A stretch of DNA of 21,889 nucleotides, taken from positions 1 to 21,889 of IMG/VR virus record IMGVR_UViG_3300028377_000063; one strand, 5' to 3'. This document shows positions 1-7,285 of the stretch, piece by piece (the first letter of the stretch is position 1; the number at the start of each line of letters is the position of its first letter). Source of the DNA: a virus. The notes below the pieces were generated by a model, which saw only the letters and a list, made by a program, of their open reading frames with translations, did no database searches and was not told where the DNA came from. The translations under genes were made by a program, and so were the position numbers.

Positions 1-1372
1 CAGTTTCTTTATGCTCTTCCAAAATGTCTTGATTTGTTGCACCAGTTTTCCGAAACAGGTATCTGTCATTACCATCTAATCCATCTTCAAGTTTTTTTGT
101 AATCTTAAAATTAACAGTATGAATTAACCCTTTATCGTTTTTGTGATATTCAAGAATCTTTTTAGTTAAATCAATTACCTTGGGTAGATTTTGATCCATC
201 ATCTTATAACTTAATGGGAATTTACCATCTGTTTTAATGGGTGATTTCTTAGGATCAAAAACACTACCTACATCGATGTATGTATATTCTCCATCATTTA
301 CACCCAAATCTTTCAGTTCTTTTTTATGATCAATAATTGTCGCACTCAAAAATATAACTTTTTCAGAATATCTAAACAAATACTTACTAATCTTATCAAT
401 TCTAAATGGTGTAAATGATACACCAGCCTTTTGATTTTTATTATATTGATCTGGTTCTTTTAATTCAACAATAAATTCAGTAAGTTCACCCCCACCACTA
501 ATAGGATTCCAATTATCGAATATATTTTGGATACTATTTAAAACACGTATAATTGCTTTATTTTTATACGTAGTCTGTTTATACAGTTTATGGTGCTTAT
601 CTTTTAAAATTTCTACAAAATCTGCTAGTTTATCTGAGAATGCATCTTGTAACCCAGATAGCCATTTAAACCCGTCAATTTCTCCATCCTTCGTTAACAC
701 TTCATACTTATAGTCAAGAATTTTTTCAATTGCTTCATAGGAAATATCTAAGGAATATGCATCAACTAACGTCCCTTCAAGTTCGCTTGCTTCATCACAA
801 ATAATTACTTGACGTTTTTTAACATGTGGAGGTAGATGGATAAATGAACTATAGTTAAATACACCAAAGTTATTTTTCAATGCATCGTTACGCGCCTCAT
901 AATACGGGCAACGCGCACAATCCCAACATTCCTTCAGTTGGCGTTTACTGTGATTACATGGACCATCCTCAACATCAAAACGATCATCAACTGCGCATTG
1001 GTAATTTGTTTTACCCTTCATCAAACTGATGTTCGAAAAATCTTTTATATATTGGTCTTGAAGCTGTTTGGTAACTGTCAATACAGCACACCCATAATGC
1101 TGATATTGTTCCGATTCAGCTTCACCACCCTCTTTAAATGCTCTGTATGAGCTTATATAGTCATTATAACCACTGCATGGCTCTCTGGTAGCATTAGCTA
1201 TAGATGCGGCCACAAAACTCTTACCTACCCCAGTAGGGGCACATACCATGATAAATTTCTTATCACTATCTAATGCGGTTTGTATTTGTTGGAGAAGCAC
1301 AACTTGTTCTGGTCGCGCTTCATATCCCTTTGGGAAAGTTTCTAGTAAATTAGGAAAGTTGTTTTCGGACAT
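1..1372 (-). CDS. DinG/XPD-like iron-sulfur DNA helicase, 3' end cut by window edge
   Basis: An open frame of 457 codons starts at ATG 1372-1370 and runs off the left edge, so the C-terminal motifs are missing. It should be an ATP-dependent superfamily 2 helicase acting on phage DNA. Seen in the translation: a Q-like motif YEARPEQ (residues 18-24), Walker A APTGVGKS (45-52), a cluster of five cysteines (126, 139, 149, 152, 155) ending in the CPYYEAR pattern typical of the 4Fe-4S domain of XPD/DinG helicases, a Walker B box DEAS (193-196) in place of DEAH, and motif III FLSAT (341-345). An in-frame TGA lies two codons upstream, which supports this start. The gene overlaps the upstream 116-residue gene by 23 bases and has no Shine-Dalgarno sequence. 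Which four cysteines bind the cluster is not certain. A DinG-type helicase is an accessory in T4-like phages, distinct from gp41, UvsW and Dda. Confidence 0.85.
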   Translation of the reverse strand, partial: MSENNFPNLLETFPKGYEARPEQVVLLQQIQTALDSDKKFIMVCAPTGVGKSFVAASIANATREPCSGYNDYISSYRAFKEGGEAESEQYQHYGCAVLTVTKQLQDQYIKDFSNISLMKGKTNYQCAVDDRFDVEDGPCNHSKRQLKECWDCARCPYYEARNDALKNNFGVFNYSSFIHLPPHVKKRQVIICDEASELEGTLVDAYSLDISYEAIEKILDYKYEVLTKDGEIDGFKWLSGLQDAFSDKLADFVEILKDKHHKLYKQTTYKNKAIIRVLNSIQNIFDNWNPISGGGELTEFIVELKEPDQYNKNQKAGVSFTPFRIDKISKYLFRYSEKVIFLSATIIDHKKELKDLGVNDGEYTYIDVGSVFDPKKSPIKTDGKFPLSYKMMDQNLPKVIDLTKKILEYHKNDKGLIHTVNFKITKKLEDGLDGNDRYLFRKTGATNQDILEEHKET

Positions 1373-1700
1373 ATATCAATTGATTAAAAAATTTGGATTC
1401 GCTATTATGCCCCATTTTTATCAATTTGTCAACTTGTTTTTTATCTTGCACCATGTCAACTATGCGATATGATAAAATTAACTCTTTATCGAATTTGAAT
1501 GCAAATGGTATCGGGAGAATGTAATCTCTGGCCTTATCTTTTGATTCAATCCTATAATGAGTAAATGGGAGCTTAACATTAAAATTTTTAAGATTCCCTT
1601 TTTTCAATGTAGTTTCCTCACCGTTAATAATAATATAAAATTCAATATCGTTTTGAAGATAATTATTAAAAATAATATTTGCTAATTCATTTATAACCAT
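1350..1700 (-). CDS. Hypothetical protein, 116 aa
   Basis: This gene is not recognised. It encodes a lysine-rich soluble protein with no membrane segment. The N-terminal third alternates charged and aliphatic residues and looks like alpha/beta structure. The C-terminal third is basic and probably helical. The ATG at 1700 sits 5 bases downstream of a late-promoter octamer, leaving no room for a Shine-Dalgarno sequence. Its 3' end overlaps the helicase start by 23 bases, and the helicase promoter lies within it. It is probably expressed late, unlike its downstream neighbour. Confidence 0.7.
   Translation of the reverse strand: MVINELANIIFNNYLQNDIEFYIIINGEETTLKKGNLKNFNVKLPFTHYRIESKDKARDYILPIPFAFKFDKELILSYRIVDMVQDKKQVDKLIKMGHNSESKFFNQLIYVRKQLS
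1404..1432 (-). promoter_or_regulatory. sigma-70-like promoter for the helicase gene
   Basis: On the minus strand a perfect -35 TTGACA (1432-1427) is followed by exactly 17 bases and then CATAAT (1409-1404), five of six matches to the -10 consensus. The predicted start is near 1397, giving a leader of about 25 bases before the ATG at 1372. The promoter lies inside the upstream 116-residue gene, so the helicase can be expressed independently of late transcription. Confidence 0.6.
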
Positions 1701-1705
1701 GGAAT

Positions 1706-1713
1706 TATTTATT
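1706..1713 (-). promoter_or_regulatory. T4-type late promoter (AATAAATA)
   Basis: The octamer AATAAATA lies on the minus strand, 5 bases upstream of the ATG at 1700, and is followed by ATT as at most sites of this family in the window. It differs from the T4 late consensus only in the first base. Initiation at the usual distance would fall on or next to the start codon. Confidence 0.65.
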
Positions 1714-1732
1714 CCACATTTTGAAAAAGCAA

Positions 1733-2158
1733 CTATTTTTTAAGAAATTCTATTTTATCCTGTTGTGACATGTTGGCAATATTATTATTAAAGTATTCCC
1801 AGAAATTTTCAATATTATTTTTAGTGTCAACAGGAAATGCACGAATAGAATTACATCTATATACATATATGTTTCGATAATCTTGCATAAATATATCATA
1901 TGTTACCACAAGATTCTTTTCATCTGGGTTATAACCCTTTGGTGGATATGGTGATGCACTTTTTGGGTATCTAAAACCAAGTGCAGATTGAGCACCAATA
2001 GATGCTAAAAATTGGCTGTTTTGAAAATTGGGGTATGCGCCTGTGCAAAACATCCTACGAGTGTTTGAAGACTGCGTAGGATGTTTCCGTTGATATTTTA
2101 ACTCAATAACGTGGTTTAGTAACATTTGTTTTAAACCGTCTCTTGAAAGGAATGCCAT
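1733..2158 (-). CDS. DUF2693-like small phage protein, 141 aa
   Basis: Function unknown. The protein opens with a short helix (SRDGLKQMLLNHVIELKY), then RRMFCTG (residues 34-40), a Pro/Tyr-rich middle (about 62-78), and KNLVVTYDIFMQDYRNIYVYR (about 80-100). The order 'helix, RRM-C-T, later L-V-x-D with a YR strand' resembles the DUF2693 type of small beta-barrel-like proteins found in T4-like and other phages. That likeness was judged from memory and is moderate. It is preceded by a late promoter whose octamer includes the stop codon of the 66-residue gene. A 32-base gap separates it from the next gene, and that gap carries the next late promoter. Confidence 0.7.
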   Translation of the reverse strand: MAFLSRDGLKQMLLNHVIELKYQRKHPTQSSNTRRMFCTGAYPNFQNSQFLASIGAQSALGFRYPKSASPYPPKGYNPDEKNLVVTYDIFMQDYRNIYVYRCNSIRAFPVDTKNNIENFWEYFNNNIANMSQQDKIEFLKK

Positions 2159-2165
2159 ATGTAAT

Positions 2166-2173
2166 TATTTATT
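2166..2173 (-). promoter_or_regulatory. T4-type late promoter (AATAAATA) overlapping a stop codon
   Basis: The minus-strand octamer AATAAATA is followed by ATTACAT and then the ATG at 2158, a spacing of 7 bases. The TAA inside the octamer (2171-2169) is the stop codon of the upstream 66-residue gene. Confidence 0.65.
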
Positions 2174-2369
2174 CATCTTCGTCAAATCGGCACATATATT
2201 CTTGTCTAAATTCAGGTTTTGTTGATATATCATATCTAAGTGGATGATAAATCATTAAGTTCTTCCATGCACGAATATGAACCTTTGCGGTTGGATGTTT
2301 ATCGAATAAATCTGCTATTTCCATCATTCGGTCAGCCATTTCTAGCTCGATATGTTTATGTGAACTCAT
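2169..2369 (-). CDS. Hypothetical protein, 66 aa
   Basis: This is a small, mostly helical and acidic-tailed protein of unknown function; it ends in a run of Asp/Glu. It contains one Trp and several His residues, with no metal-binding pattern that can be argued. The ATG at 2369 overlaps the 3' end of the 215-residue gene by 14 bases, so it is probably translated from the same message by coupling. Its stop codon is built into the late promoter of the next gene. Confidence 0.6.
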   Translation of the reverse strand: MSSHKHIELEMADRMMEIADLFDKHPTAKVHIRAWKNLMIYHPLRYDISTKPEFRQEYMCRFDEDE

Positions 2370-3003
2370 CGTAATATTCGTAAACTTCGTCTAATTGCGA
2401 TTCATCTTTAATGCAATATACATAATCGCCATCGCCACAACTTGTAACTTCAACATCGTTACCGTGTATAGATTTATCATATAACTCACGGGCTACATCA
2501 ATCGAAAAATCTTTGGGAGTGAATGGAAACGACTTGATATATTGCCTACTATTAAGGACTTTATTTGTGCGAAAGTCTTTAATGGAGCCACTAAAGCAGT
2601 CATATTCATCTTCGCCTTGGAACCTAATAGCATCAATATAATATGCCTGACCGTTTTTACCATCCTTAAATACCGCTGATAAACGATTATTTTGATACAT
2701 TTCTTTACCACCAAGGGTGTTATCCAGATTATTCCATTCGCTATCTTCACCAGTTAATGGCGATAATGGGTTGAATGTTAATGCATTCTTAATAGTATTG
2801 CTCAAAACACTCGCATAAAAAGGAGCCGAAAATCCACTATGTCCCTCGTCGGATGCAATTTTTAAAATTTCTCTAATTACATCAATATAATTATGTATAC
2901 ATAGTTTATCTTCATATTCATCTTCATCTGCATATTCTTTGTCTTTTTCAAATTGTGATTGTAGAATCTTCAATTCTCTTTCAAAATGTTCTGTATAGCT
3001 CAT
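2356..3003 (-). CDS. Conserved-type phage protein of unknown function, 215 aa
   Basis: The N-terminal 45 residues are a charged helical segment rich in Glu, Lys and Asp. The middle contains FNPLSPLTGEDSEW, then a YQNNRLSAVFKDGK segment and a YYIDAIRF strand. That order (a P-L-T-G-E-D-x-E-W box, then Q-N-x-R-x-x-x-V-F-K) is one I know from uncharacterised proteins of many tailed phages, but no function is known to me. The C terminus is very acidic and Tyr-rich. I chose the ATG at 3003 over an upstream ATG at 3057: it lies one base after the stop of the GroES-like gene and 7 bases after a G-rich GAGGGGGGG element able to act as a Shine-Dalgarno sequence. The longer frame would bury 55 bases in the GroES-like gene. 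Confidence 0.75.
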   Translation of the reverse strand: MSYTEHFERELKILQSQFEKDKEYADEDEYEDKLCIHNYIDVIREILKIASDEGHSGFSAPFYASVLSNTIKNALTFNPLSPLTGEDSEWNNLDNTLGGKEMYQNNRLSAVFKDGKNGQAYYIDAIRFQGEDEYDCFSGSIKDFRTNKVLNSRQYIKSFPFTPKDFSIDVARELYDKSIHGNDVEVTSCGDGDYVYCIKDESQLDEVYEYYDEFT

Positions 3004-3004
3004 A

Positions 3005-3451
3005 TTATTGCCCCCCCTCAACTTTCTCGCTAATAGCGAAGATACGATCCTCTGCAATAAAGATACAATGATTAATTACACCGTATCCCTTAACATTCAC
3101 CGCCTTTGCATTAATCCCCTTATCATTAGGGAAGGTAACATAATCCCCCTCTTTAACAAGTTGTGAGCCTCTACCTGCCATAACTACCTGCCCAGTCCTC
3201 CATGCTTTAGTCTGACCTGCCATAGTAGGTATAAACACCCCCCCTTTTTTAACATTGTCACCATCGCCATCTTTAAAGTGGACGAGTAATGTATCAAACG
3301 GCATTGCCACAATTTGATATTCTGTATCTACGTCATAGTTTGCGCCTGAATATTTATCCAGTTGAATCGCACCTTTTACCTTATCTTCAGTGCGCATTAT
3401 GTGTTCTCTATGTTTAATTATATCTTCTAGTTGGTTTGTTTGTTGTTCCAT
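3005..3451 (-). CDS. GroES/gp31-like co-chaperonin, 148 aa
   Basis: T4 gp31 replaces host GroES on GroEL so that the major capsid protein can fold; this protein probably plays the same part. The GroES-like beta barrel spans about residues 45-143: a first strand MPFDTLLVHFK, a loop entering GGVFIP (70-75; compare the mobile-loop region of GroES), WRTGQVVMAGRG (84-95), VKEGDYVTFPN (99-109), and a final strand FIAEDRIFAISE. GroES is about 97 residues and gp31 about 111. Here an extra charged, helical N-terminal stretch of some 44 residues precedes the barrel. It lies 4 bases downstream of the gp62-like gene and one base upstream of the 215-residue gene, so all three are probably one transcript. 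Its last codons form a run of seven G. A GroES-like fold is well supported; a strict gp31 role is inference. Confidence 0.78.
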   Translation of the reverse strand: MEQQTNQLEDIIKHREHIMRTEDKVKGAIQLDKYSGANYDVDTEYQIVAMPFDTLLVHFKDGDGDNVKKGGVFIPTMAGQTKAWRTGQVVMAGRGSQLVKEGDYVTFPNDKGINAKAVNVKGYGVINHCIFIAEDRIFAISEKVEGGQ

Positions 3452-3455
3452 AATT

Positions 3456-3863
3456 TTATTTTAATGTGTGTTTAATTTTATCGATGTCAATATATCCTTC
3501 GTTCACTAAATATTTAGTTTCCCTCACTGATAATTCAAGTGCATCAGCTAAAAATTCTAAAGACTCTGTATATAATGCAGTGTCTGATTTGAGTTTAACC
3601 TTTTTGATATAGCTATAATTCACTTTACCGAGATTCGGGAACGTATGGTATAGATAGAGATACGCACTATACTTATCACGAAAATTATATTTATTAAGCT
3701 TATTTAAGAATGGAATAATTTTTTTAGAATATTCGTCTCCGCATGTAATGAAAGATAGCCACCGAATTACCATATAGTTGCCAATATATTTGGCTTCTAT
3801 ATAATCCTTGGACAAAGGTTTCTTCTCTGTAATAGACGAAAGTTGCTTAAATAGATCACTCAC
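3456..3863 (-). CDS. Probable clamp-loader small subunit, gp62-like, 135 aa (GTG start)
   Basis: T4 gp62 joins four copies of gp44 to load the sliding clamp gp45. The match rests on order of features recalled from gp62 proteins: LFKQL near the N terminus, a basic linker, AKYIGNYMVIRWLSF (residues 24-38; compare the Y-x-x-F-M-V-N-R-x-L-S box of the family), LNKYNFRDKYSAYLYLYHTFP (56-75; compare the 'MN-Y-x-F-x-DK' to 'F-L-L' region), and a C-terminal helical YYGYS-like segment (about 100-135). A TTG at 3899 would give 147 residues but coincides with the -35 box. The GTG at 3863 gives a family-like start (M-S-D-L-F) just after the predicted transcription start. T4 gp62 is 187 residues and lies next to gene 44; here it is shorter and about 6.6 kb from gp44. 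Moderate confidence; the alternative is an unrelated small helical protein. Confidence 0.58.
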   Translation of the reverse strand: MSDLFKQLSSITEKKPLSKDYIEAKYIGNYMVIRWLSFITCGDEYSKKIIPFLNKLNKYNFRDKYSAYLYLYHTFPNLGKVNYSYIKKVKLKSDTALYTESLEFLADALELSVRETKYLVNEGYIDIDKIKHTLK

Positions 3864-3870
3864 TAAAATG

Positions 3871-3899
3871 AGTATACCATATAGCGAATGAATTGTCAA
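3871..3899 (-). promoter_or_regulatory. Strong sigma-70-like promoter for the gp62-GroES operon
   Basis: On the minus strand a perfect TTGACA (3899-3894), a 17-base spacer and TATACT (3876-3871) give eleven of twelve consensus matches. The expected transcription start, six to seven bases beyond the -10 box, is at 3864 or 3863, immediately at the GTG start of the gp62-like gene. It occupies the short gap after the 83-residue gene. Confidence 0.75.
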
Positions 3900-3902
3900 A
3901 TA

Positions 3903-4154
3903 TTAATTAACGTTTTCGGCGTTTTCTTCACCACTTACCTTCTCATATATATGAAATGGGACGGCTTTTTGCAATTTAACCGCGATCATCTTATCAGACA
4001 TTCCTGCTTTTTGTAAGAGTTTAATTTGAGTCTCTAGCCCATGGATAAATTTTGGGTGCAGTCCTAAATTTCGTGGATAGAGTCTACGTTGGGTCTGAGT
4101 GATAGACGAATGTGCCTCTTCAATAATATTTTCTACGAGTTTTTTATGTTTCAT
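3903..4154 (-). CDS. Hypothetical protein, 83 aa
   Basis: Not recognised. It is a basic, helical protein (many Lys, Arg and His in the first 60 residues) with an acidic, Asn-rich tail. The segment from about residue 38 to 66 (LETQIKLLQKAGMSDKMIAV) reads as two helices joined by a turn and could be a small DNA-binding or adaptor fold, but no motif proves this. It has its own late promoter 5 bases upstream of the ATG at 4154, and the sigma-70-like promoter of the next gene starts right after its stop. Confidence 0.65.
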   Translation of the reverse strand: MKHKKLVENIIEEAHSSITQTQRRLYPRNLGLHPKFIHGLETQIKLLQKAGMSDKMIAVKLQKAVPFHIYEKVSGEENAENVN

Positions 4155-4159
4155 ATAAT

Positions 4160-4167
4160 TATTTATA
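4160..4167 (-). promoter_or_regulatory. T4-type late promoter (TATAAATA) overlapping a stop codon
   Basis: An exact TATAAATA on the minus strand is followed by ATTAT and the ATG at 4154. The TAA of the octamer (4165-4163) is also the stop codon of the 1040-residue structural gene. Confidence 0.75.
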
Positions 4168-7100
4168 AAAATATCCCTAACCCTTGTCTTATCTTATCGC
4201 CCAACACTGTAGAAATAATTCCACCTTCCACCATAAAGTTATCATATGATGATAAACCTTGGATAGATGTATCAGTTAATTCATTATCCCAGTCAATAAC
4301 ACTGCCCATTTTAGTAGACTCTACGGGTAACATCTCAAAAAAATCATAATAATCCACAAGATTGCCTCCAGAAGGAACAGATAACCCCCATCCCCAATCT
4401 TGTGAATAACTACTCAATGGGTATGTGGTTAAATCATTGAATATTAGTGGTGTGATGATAGTATTATATTCATTAAAACGCTCAGTTGCAATTATTTTAG
4501 TCTGTGGGTCAGCTAATACAGTATAAGTGGAAATGTCGATAGAAGCACCTTTAAAATCCTCAATTACCCCAGTTGTGTATTGATCACCCCAAAGTTTTTT
4601 ATATTTAATACTGAATAAATCGACGATACGTTTAATATCTCTTGGATACACAAGGTCAACTTCAAAATCAATACCTACTTCACTACATACAGATTTTAAT
4701 GCATCTATAGAACATGTATCAACATCACTATGGTTCATTACAAAATTAGCAATTTTTTCATACATGTTTTTGCCGAAGTAAGTCCCGTCATCATATTTAT
4801 TACCGAAAATACTTCCCAGAAAATCATCAAATAAATGATCAAAGTCAAGCATAGATTCAGTGGTTCTATATGACTTTAATGTTTCTGTCATATCAAAATC
4901 CTCATTTATTTTTTGAAGATTATACTTATTTTTTGGATGTATGACAAATGGCTCGGATTCGCCAGATAGACTATATGTATTAACAGTCCCTCCATATCCA
5001 AATTTATTATACCATCTGAAACCATTCCAGTCACCATATGCCACATATTTATTTGTCGTTATAGGTAAATCTTCTGTGATTGATATATTTTGATAAATCG
5101 ATGGATCGGATGCATTAAAAATAACCACCCTATCATTATCACTATCAATTAACCAAACATTACCATATGAATCACCAGCGATCCCACCAATGTTTTTTAT
5201 GCTGTTAATCCCCCCAAATTGTGACAGTGGGTATGTATTACCTATTGTATATAATGTATCGTAAACATTACTACTGGAGATAGATTTTGACGCTACCCAT
5301 AGGGATTGGTTTATATCAATTGTTATAAATTCGGAATTAAATCCAGCGGATTCAGATGATAATAGCGCGTTTGTAGATGTGTCATAACTTCTGATATACG
5401 ACTCCTGTGTGTTAACATTAACAGCTAATACATATAATATATCACCATCCCTATTAGACACCATATCTACGGCTTGATAATTTTCTAGCTCGATAATATC
5501 AGATGATAATACAGATATACCATTGGTTCTATCAATACTGTATTCACCAATAAAATTAGCACTTAAATTTGAAACATATGATATATACATATTAGTATTA
5601 TCACTTATTAATTCAATTGCAGTTGGTTGAAATAATAATTCACCTCTATCAAGTGATGTATTATCAACAACATAATTAGGTAAACCCCCATCAACAACAT
5701 AATTCCCGAATTCGTCAACTATAACATTTGAAGGGATGGGTGGGTATAGCACCATTTCGGTTAATATATTATCATCAGAATAAATTAATTTTGAAGCGTC
5801 TGTTAATGTTATGAAGTAATTTCCTGATTCATCAAAACATAGTTGGGCTGGCGATACATGACCATTAATACTTTCATCATATGAGCTAAGTTCAATACTA
5901 GTTAATACATTAAATGCTGTATCGTATGTTTCAATTCGTGAATCATCACTGTCTAAAAATATTGTTTCATATGATGGTGTAATAGCTGTCCCAAATTTAT
6001 TTGAAGTGAACCCATCAAAGGTGTTGCCAATAATCTCTGAATCTTTTCTATTATACGATGTAGAAAACCCCTCAATAAAAGATACCCGATATATTCTATT
6101 AGAATTCTCATCAGAGAATGCCCCAAATCTTGTAGGGTTTCTATTTAAAGTATAATCGATTAATGTTGATGCCGTTAATATGACACTTGCCGTTGAAATA
6201 TTAGTTGGGGTGAAATATGATTCATAAAATCCACCCAATTTACTAAAATCTGTTTTGAATCTTAATAAACTGTTCCCACTCAAAGATGGACTCGGTAATA
6301 TATCAACATCCCCAATAAAACCAATATCTAAATTATATGAGCCAACTAACTCACTTTCGAAGGGATTTGTTTTTATATAATTACCACTAACGTCAACTAA
6401 TCTAATATTAAATGGTATAGCCGTATTTTGAAATTTTAAAGGATCAAAATCAAATATTCCATTTGATGTTATATCTAATCTATATGGTGTTACATTATCA
6501 ACAAACACGGAATTAATTAAATTTGGATATTGAATATAATTCTCATTTCCAAACTTTACATCGCCATATTTAGATGTGAGTGGTTGAGATACAATTATTG
6601 TTGATGGTAGATATGATGATTCGTCAACATCAATACCAGACGGTGTATCATCGATAAAATAAAATTCTGCGGTCGAACTCGTTCCTACGAATACTGATTC
6701 TGATGGATTTAAGCCCTCACCAATAATTATTTCATCATTAACCATTTGTGCATATAATTTTGTATGCGTTAATGAAACAGTATCAATAACGTTTTCATTG
6801 ACATCGACAAATCTCCAAGTTGGTTTTAGATGAATTCTCTTATCTGTAATGTCAAACGGTATACTGTTGGAATTTTCAACGTAAAATGTTAAAAAGCTAT
6901 TTTCATCGTATGTCTGATAACTATTATATACTTCGGCTTTAAATGGTATAGAGTTTTTTACTGATGCTACGATGGAGGATGATGCATATGAATCACCTGC
7001 CCACTTCATCAAATTAGGTATCAAATTATGTGCAGTAATAGTTTGGGATTCAGATGATACAATGTCACCACTAGAGAGATATTGTGACATTGTAACATCA

Positions 7101-7285
7101 TATATACCAGCTTCGGTATAGACATGTGATGCAGATGATAGCGGTGATGTATTACCATCACCAAAATCCCACAAATAGTAGCTCTTACTATATATATCGG
7201 ATGATAGTGGGTCTGCTGAAAACGGAGTTAACGCATTAGTGTATAATACATTATCAGATGTAATGTTAAAATTTGGATTAGCCAT
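4163..7285 (-). CDS. Large baseplate/virion structural protein with PKD domain, 1040 aa
   Basis: Residues about 15-85 form a PKD-type Ig-like domain, marked by YYLWDFGDGNTS (37-46) and a closing HVYTEAGIYDVTM strand. The middle is Ser/Asp/Asn-rich beta structure with repeated 'D-x-x-GN-(Y/V)' turns. Near residue 700-720 an NHL-like repeat reads GDSYGNVWLIDSDNDRVVIF, suggesting part of a beta-propeller. The last 250 residues differ: a helical stretch (about 800-900) and a Trp/Tyr-rich tail with WGWGLS and DYYDFFE. It follows gp6 with an 8-base overlap (ATGGCTAA). In T4 gp7 (1032 residues) follows gp6, so size and place fit a gp7-type wedge component, but sequence likeness to T4 gp7 was not seen. 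PKD domains in virion proteins are usually linked to surface or carbohydrate contact; that role here is inference. Confidence 0.8.
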   Translation of the reverse strand: MANPNFNITSDNVLYTNALTPFSADPLSSDIYSKSYYLWDFGDGNTSPLSSASHVYTEAGIYDVTMSQYLSSGDIVSSESQTITAHNLIPNLMKWAGDSYASSSIVASVKNSIPFKAEVYNSYQTYDENSFLTFYVENSNSIPFDITDKRIHLKPTWRFVDVNENVIDTVSLTHTKLYAQMVNDEIIIGEGLNPSESVFVGTSSTAEFYFIDDTPSGIDVDESSYLPSTIIVSQPLTSKYGDVKFGNENYIQYPNLINSVFVDNVTPYRLDITSNGIFDFDPLKFQNTAIPFNIRLVDVSGNYIKTNPFESELVGSYNLDIGFIGDVDILPSPSLSGNSLLRFKTDFSKLGGFYESYFTPTNISTASVILTASTLIDYTLNRNPTRFGAFSDENSNRIYRVSFIEGFSTSYNRKDSEIIGNTFDGFTSNKFGTAITPSYETIFLDSDDSRIETYDTAFNVLTSIELSSYDESINGHVSPAQLCFDESGNYFITLTDASKLIYSDDNILTEMVLYPPIPSNVIVDEFGNYVVDGGLPNYVVDNTSLDRGELLFQPTAIELISDNTNMYISYVSNLSANFIGEYSIDRTNGISVLSSDIIELENYQAVDMVSNRDGDILYVLAVNVNTQESYIRSYDTSTNALLSSESAGFNSEFITIDINQSLWVASKSISSSNVYDTLYTIGNTYPLSQFGGINSIKNIGGIAGDSYGNVWLIDSDNDRVVIFNASDPSIYQNISITEDLPITTNKYVAYGDWNGFRWYNKFGYGGTVNTYSLSGESEPFVIHPKNKYNLQKINEDFDMTETLKSYRTTESMLDFDHLFDDFLGSIFGNKYDDGTYFGKNMYEKIANFVMNHSDVDTCSIDALKSVCSEVGIDFEVDLVYPRDIKRIVDLFSIKYKKLWGDQYTTGVIEDFKGASIDISTYTVLADPQTKIIATERFNEYNTIITPLIFNDLTTYPLSSYSQDWGWGLSVPSGGNLVDYYDFFEMLPVESTKMGSVIDWDNELTDTSIQGLSSYDNFMVEGGIISTVLGDKIRQGLGIFL

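Noticed and set aside
938-1472. Two plus-strand open frames opposite the helicase gene
   Set aside because: They are antisense shadows of the helicase and 116-residue genes, with no promoter or ribosome-binding site and atypical hydrophobic composition.
3004-3057. Upstream ATG at 3057 extending the 215-residue protein to 233 residues
   Set aside because: The extension lies entirely within the GroES-like gene in another frame; the ATG at 3003 directly follows that gene's stop and has a G-rich ribosome-binding element.
3864-3899. TTG start at 3899 for the gp62-like gene
   Set aside because: The TTG is the beginning of a perfect -35 TTGACA box, and the predicted transcript starts after it; the GTG at 3863 gives a family-like N terminus.
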